In this document: one piece after another, positions 61,041 to 64,000 of the stretch
Position numbering within the stretch: position 1 is the first letter of the stretch
How the letters are laid out: each line of letters starts with the position of its first letter
From: Punica granatum
Lineage: Eukaryota > Streptophyta > Magnoliopsida > Myrtales > Lythraceae
Direction of reading: 5' to 3'
Length of the DNA: 64,000 nucleotides
Assembly (NCBI RefSeq): GCF_007655135.1
Contig: NC_045129.1
Location: forward strand, 30,381,122 to 30,445,121
Notes under the pieces: model-generated
Databases searched by the model: none
Seen by the model: only the letters and a program-made list of their open reading frames with translations
Told to the model about the DNA's origin: nothing
Made by a program: the position numbers and the translations under genes

Positions 61041-61228
61041 ATAAAAGAGAGGAGGGCCCGACTCCACGTGCCGCCACGGCCCCTCCGTCGCGCTGAGCTG
61101 TCACATGCCACGTGGACGTCGAGCCCACGAGCGCCACGTGTCAAGATCTCGACCGTCTGAATGGGAACACCTTCCGTCCGGATGTAAAATGGGCTCCACG
61201 GTGAAGAAATATTTTATACTATATAAAA
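61041..61228 (+). promoter_or_regulatory. G-box-rich promoter-like block with TATA box
   Basis: Three perfect CACGTG palindromes lie at 61065-61070, 61109-61114 and 61135-61140, plus GACGTC at 61115-61120. A TATA box, CTATATAAAA, lies at 61219-61228. CACGTG is bound by bZIP and bHLH factors in light and abscisic-acid responses. Spacing to the ATG at 61287 fits a short leader. The block stands out by GC content from its AT-rich surroundings. Confidence 0.6.
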
Positions 61229-61286
61229 AAAAGAAGAGAGAGATTCAGCACAGTTGCGTCTGATTTTCATATAAAATTACAAGACG

Positions 61287-61382
61287 ATGATGGCTTCGAT
61301 TGTAGTCAATAGTTTTTATATGTTGGTCATGCGTGTGTGGAATGGATTTGTTAAATATGCAAATGTCTCAATCACAAAATAG
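61287..61382 (+). pseudogene. Truncated reading frame behind the G-box promoter
   Basis: The first ATG after the TATA box opens MMASIVVNSFYMLVMRVWNG and stops after 31 codons. The first ten residues have the Met-Ala-Ser start of plastid transit peptides, but nothing recognisable follows. It may be the stub of a light- or stress-regulated gene whose body is lost, or a chance frame. No downstream exon was found to about 63 kb. Confidence 0.25.
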
Positions 61383-63180
61383 ACGTACATGCAAGAAAAA
61401 TTCCAACCTTGAAAGGCACTTCATATCCAATCATTTGAATCGAATGGGCAATGTGTCGAGTAATGCAACGATTCGAGATATTCTGCGGTACATTAGGAGT
61501 TGATCCATAACGACAGTTAAACATCGGATGCTCCCCAAAGGTAGTGATGAGTTCAAGTTTCTTATCGTACAGGGAAAGTTTTGCTCTCGATTCCGTGGAT
61601 GTCACCTTATTATATCGATACATGATCGATTAGACGACAGACGGGGCAGCCAGTGGTATTAGGGCGACCCTTTGCGATGCGGCATGTATTGTCTCGACTA
61701 TAATAACCGAGCGAGCCAATTCTTGTCATAGCGCATCGATGATTTGTTTGGAGGTGAACTTATGGAGGAGAAAAGTTTGGCAACTCGGGGAAGTGAGAAT
61801 GGGACAAATTCTATTGCCAAAAATGACCTCTTGACATTCTTGTCGCGTAGTGCTCTTCAGACCAAGTTATTAAATCTCGGTGCCACACGTGGCGTCCATT
61901 TACCGAGTACAAGGAAAGACAGCATTCATCAATTTGAAAACTTTTAATATATATATATATATATAATAGTATTGGGCAAACTAGGCATGGTGGACCCCTT
62001 GACCATATAAGAAATTTTAAATCAGCCCAATAATTAATATTCGTAAACATAAATATTAAATATATTCAGCAAAAATAACTTAAATAACAAATTACCAATA
62101 AAATTTTAAAAAATTCAATACGGCTTTGTCTCTCTCCCTCGGTCCTCTCATTTCCTCCATTTCTCTCAAATCCAAACAAAACAATAATATATTTATCAGG
62201 AAATAACATTAATAATATGTCTTAGTAACTATATGCCATTACACTAACCTTTCACTACGTGGCTTGCATAAACGATTAATCCAACTACTTTGCGGATGAT
62301 TAGGACAGTTATTTCAAGTGATCATACAACTTTCGTATTCATGCAATGTCTGAATTTAATAGCTTGAAATTTTTGCGTGATATAAAAATGCTTAATTCAA
62401 AATTCACGCAACCTCTTCACTAAAACCTGAAAACCCTAGATCATGTCGTAATAAATGCAATTGAGAGCATATCCAATTCATCATTCATATTCTATGTTGT
62501 CACGTTATTGAGAGGTCATTTCTTCTCTTTACAAGTTGTTTATTAGAAAGATATATACTCTACCTATCATTTAATGCTTCTAATGAGTGACAATCTTGAT
62601 CACCGGGTGAAAGTTGATAAAGAAACCGTATTACTACGAAAAGTAATATAAAATCGATCATAATCTGATCAACAGTTAATTTGGATACGCCTAGATCCGT
62701 AACAGTAAAAATTTTCCATGACCAATAACAGAAAGCAGCTGTCTCTTCTTCTCTCCAAAACCGGTAGCTCATTATTGACAGTCCACTCGATCTCACCTAA
62801 CGTAAAAAGCATATTAGCTATCGCGCATCGCCTCCACGGAGATCGATGTGCCAATAAATCACGCACGCGAGATGCTTTGCTTTGTTCCCATGACCGAGCC
62901 CCAAAATAGTAAAAGGACTAACATCAATAAAACAATTACCACATGAACTATCGAGATAATATTAATGCGAATTTAATTACCGTCTAACAGACTTCCAGGA
63001 AGCAAAATTAATTATCGTCGTAATTGAAATCCGACGTGGCACCTCACGCTGTGCGTGCACCCACCCTGGTAAATAATTGGAGGGGGGAAGAAGAAGTTGC
63101 AGAGAAAATGTGAGACCGAGGAGAGAGAAAGTAGAGAGAGAGAGGGCCTTATCCACTGAAGCTTCCCCTTCCTCCTCCCC
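61383..63180. other. Intergenic DNA and S40 upstream region
   Basis: Open frames of up to 83 codons (minus strand near 61372-61623, plus strand near 61744-61947) are not AT-biased but match no family I know. A TA run lies at about 61949-61965. The last 120 bases are purine-rich and lead into the S40 promoter. Confidence 0.4.
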
Positions 63181-63190
63181 CCCCGAACCC

Positions 63191-63199
63191 TTTATAAAA
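63191..63199 (+). promoter_or_regulatory. TATA box of the S40-like gene
   Basis: TTTATAAAA lies 132 bases upstream of the ATG and is followed by a CT-rich leader (TCTCTCTCTTCTTTCTCTCT), a standard plant core promoter layout. Confidence 0.65.
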
Positions 63200-63330
63200 G
63201 CAGCCTCACAGTCCTTTCATTTCCTCAGACGATCACCGTCTTATCTCTCTCTCTTCTTTCTCTCTCTAGCTCTGCGACACGGTCGTCTCTCGAATCAGTG
63301 GCACAGACTCGGCGGCTGCAGACCGACCCA

Positions 63331-63849
63331 ATGGCCACCAGCAGGACCTACCCGGCCCGCCCCGGTTACCGCTTCCTCCCCGCCGACCAGATCGCCCCGG
63401 CGGCCCCAAACGACCCTGCCTTCGAGCTCGACGAGTCCGACATCTACGACTCGCCGGCGGTGATCCGCCGCGCCGCTGCTGCTGCTGCTGCTGTTGCTTC
63501 CGCCCCAGGGTCCCGGATCTCGAAGAAGGCTGCGGGGGCCAGGCGGGCGGACTCCGAGGGCCGGCCAAGTGGACCGTCGTCGCTCCCGGTCGACGTCCCG
63601 GACTGGTCGAAGATCCTGCGGGAGGAGTACAGGGAGAGCAAGAGGAGAGACATCCTGGATGACGACTCCGAAGGCGGGGACAACGATGCGAACGGCGGCG
63701 AGGGGATGCGGGTGCCGCCGCACGAGCTGGTGGCGAGGACGAGGATGGCGTCGTTCTCGGTGCACGAAGGGAGGGGGAGGACTTTGAAAGGGAGGGATCT
63801 TAGTAGGGTCAGAAATGCAATATGGGAGAAAACAGGGTTCGAAGATTAA
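63331..63849 (+). CDS. S40-family (DUF584) senescence-associated protein, 172 aa
   Basis: An intronless gene. The start is the ATG at 63331, giving MATSRTYPARPGYRFLPADQ; in-frame sequence upstream has no ATG. Family hallmarks are FELDESDIYDS in the N-terminal third, VPPHELVAR at about 128-136, and the C-terminal signature GRTLKGRDLSRVRNAIWEKT followed by GFED. An alanine run coded by GCT repeats (about residues 48-56) is of the kind that varies in length between alleles. S40 proteins are small nuclear or cytoplasmic plant proteins linked to senescence and stress signalling, and their biochemical role is unknown. The gene is GC-rich compared with its surroundings, as is common for single-exon plant genes. 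The frame is complete, and length agrees with the family. Confidence 0.93.
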   Translation: MATSRTYPARPGYRFLPADQIAPAAPNDPAFELDESDIYDSPAVIRRAAAAAAAVASAPGSRISKKAAGARRADSEGRPSGPSSLPVDVPDWSKILREEYRESKRRDILDDDSEGGDNDANGGEGMRVPPHELVARTRMASFSVHEGRGRTLKGRDLSRVRNAIWEKTGFED

Positions 63850-64000
63850 TTTCAGGAAATTATTGATTCCCTCAGAGGAAAAGTTTTGATGAATTTTCGT
63901 AGGCAAAAAAGAAAGAGGAAAAAAGGAAAAGGGATTAATTAATTCGGAAACGCGGCGGGAATATTTATTGGTATATTTTGATAATATATTAAATATTAGA
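63850..64000 (+). other. 3' flank of the S40-like gene
   Basis: Purine-rich then AT-rich DNA after the TAA. No clear AATAAA is seen before the window ends. Confidence 0.5.

Noticed and set aside
61744..61947. Possible retrotransposon polyprotein fragment
   Set aside because: No protease, reverse transcriptase or integrase motif could be read. Composition alone is insufficient.
63295..63906. 203-codon minus-strand frame
   Set aside because: Antisense shadow of the GC-rich S40-like coding exon.
1..64000. CRISPR array, operon or bacterial defence system
   Set aside because: The genes have plant introns, signal peptides and promoters, and the tandem repeats lack CRISPR-like short direct repeats with unique spacers.

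Overview
This is nuclear DNA from a flowering plant, almost certainly a eudicot. The evidence is split genes with canonical GT-AG introns, a chloroplast isoprenoid enzyme with about 18 visible exons, a plant PIP2 aquaporin, an S40-family protein, a TNL-type LRR relic, and AT-rich intergenic DNA full of plant DNA-transposon miniatures and SINEs. The style of the LRR relic recalls resistance genes of Myrtales such as eucalypts or pomegranate, but that is a guess from memory.

Region by region. (1) 1-4.5 kb: HDS (ispG/GcpE), 3' part on +, with the N-terminal exon(s) off the window. (2) 6.9-7.4 kb: a proline-rich arabinogalactan-like membrane protein on -. (3) 8.3-9.3 kb: a TAA-flanked transposon holding long hairpins. 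(4) 10.5-13.8 kb: a complete 12-exon protein disulfide isomerase (PDIL1-3/1-4 type, 575 aa, KDEL) on -. (5) 13.9-17.3 kb: its promoter-side DNA is duplicated and interleaved with a stranded promoter-like piece, a SINE and a Harbinger-type MITE. (6) 17.7-18.95 kb: three tandem copies of a 425-bp unit. (7) 19.6-22.7 kb: remains of a Mutator-like element, with a MuDR-type zinc knuckle on + and a broken GRF zinc-finger gene on -. (8) 25.0-25.9 kb: a small three-exon gene for an 85-aa protein. (9) 27.1-27.5 kb: a second small type I membrane protein on -. (10) 29.5-30.95 kb: a hAT MITE with perfect 8-bp target duplications and a tRNA-derived SINE with 16-bp target duplications. (11) 35.1-36.2 kb: a complete PIP2 aquaporin on -. 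(12) 37-46 kb: MITEs plus a 2.2-kb tandem duplication whose second copy has gained two elements. (13) 46.4-48.3 kb: unassigned exons and a decayed LRR gene on -. (14) 49-61 kb: gene-poor repeats, including a fold-back element, tandem duplications, SINEs and a Mutator-like MITE with 9-bp target duplications. (15) 61.0-61.4 kb: a G-box-rich promoter-like block with a truncated reading frame. (16) 63.2-63.85 kb: an intact S40-family (DUF584) gene on +.

The genes do not form a pathway. HDS acts in plastid isoprenoid synthesis, the PDI in ER protein folding, PIP2 in plasma-membrane water transport, and S40 proteins are linked to senescence. I found no new biological system with confidence. What stands out is an unusually readable transposition record: three elements can be compared with an empty or unexpanded copy of the same site inside this window. 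All exon boundaries were assigned by eye from reading frame, GT-AG borders and remembered family sequences, without alignment software.
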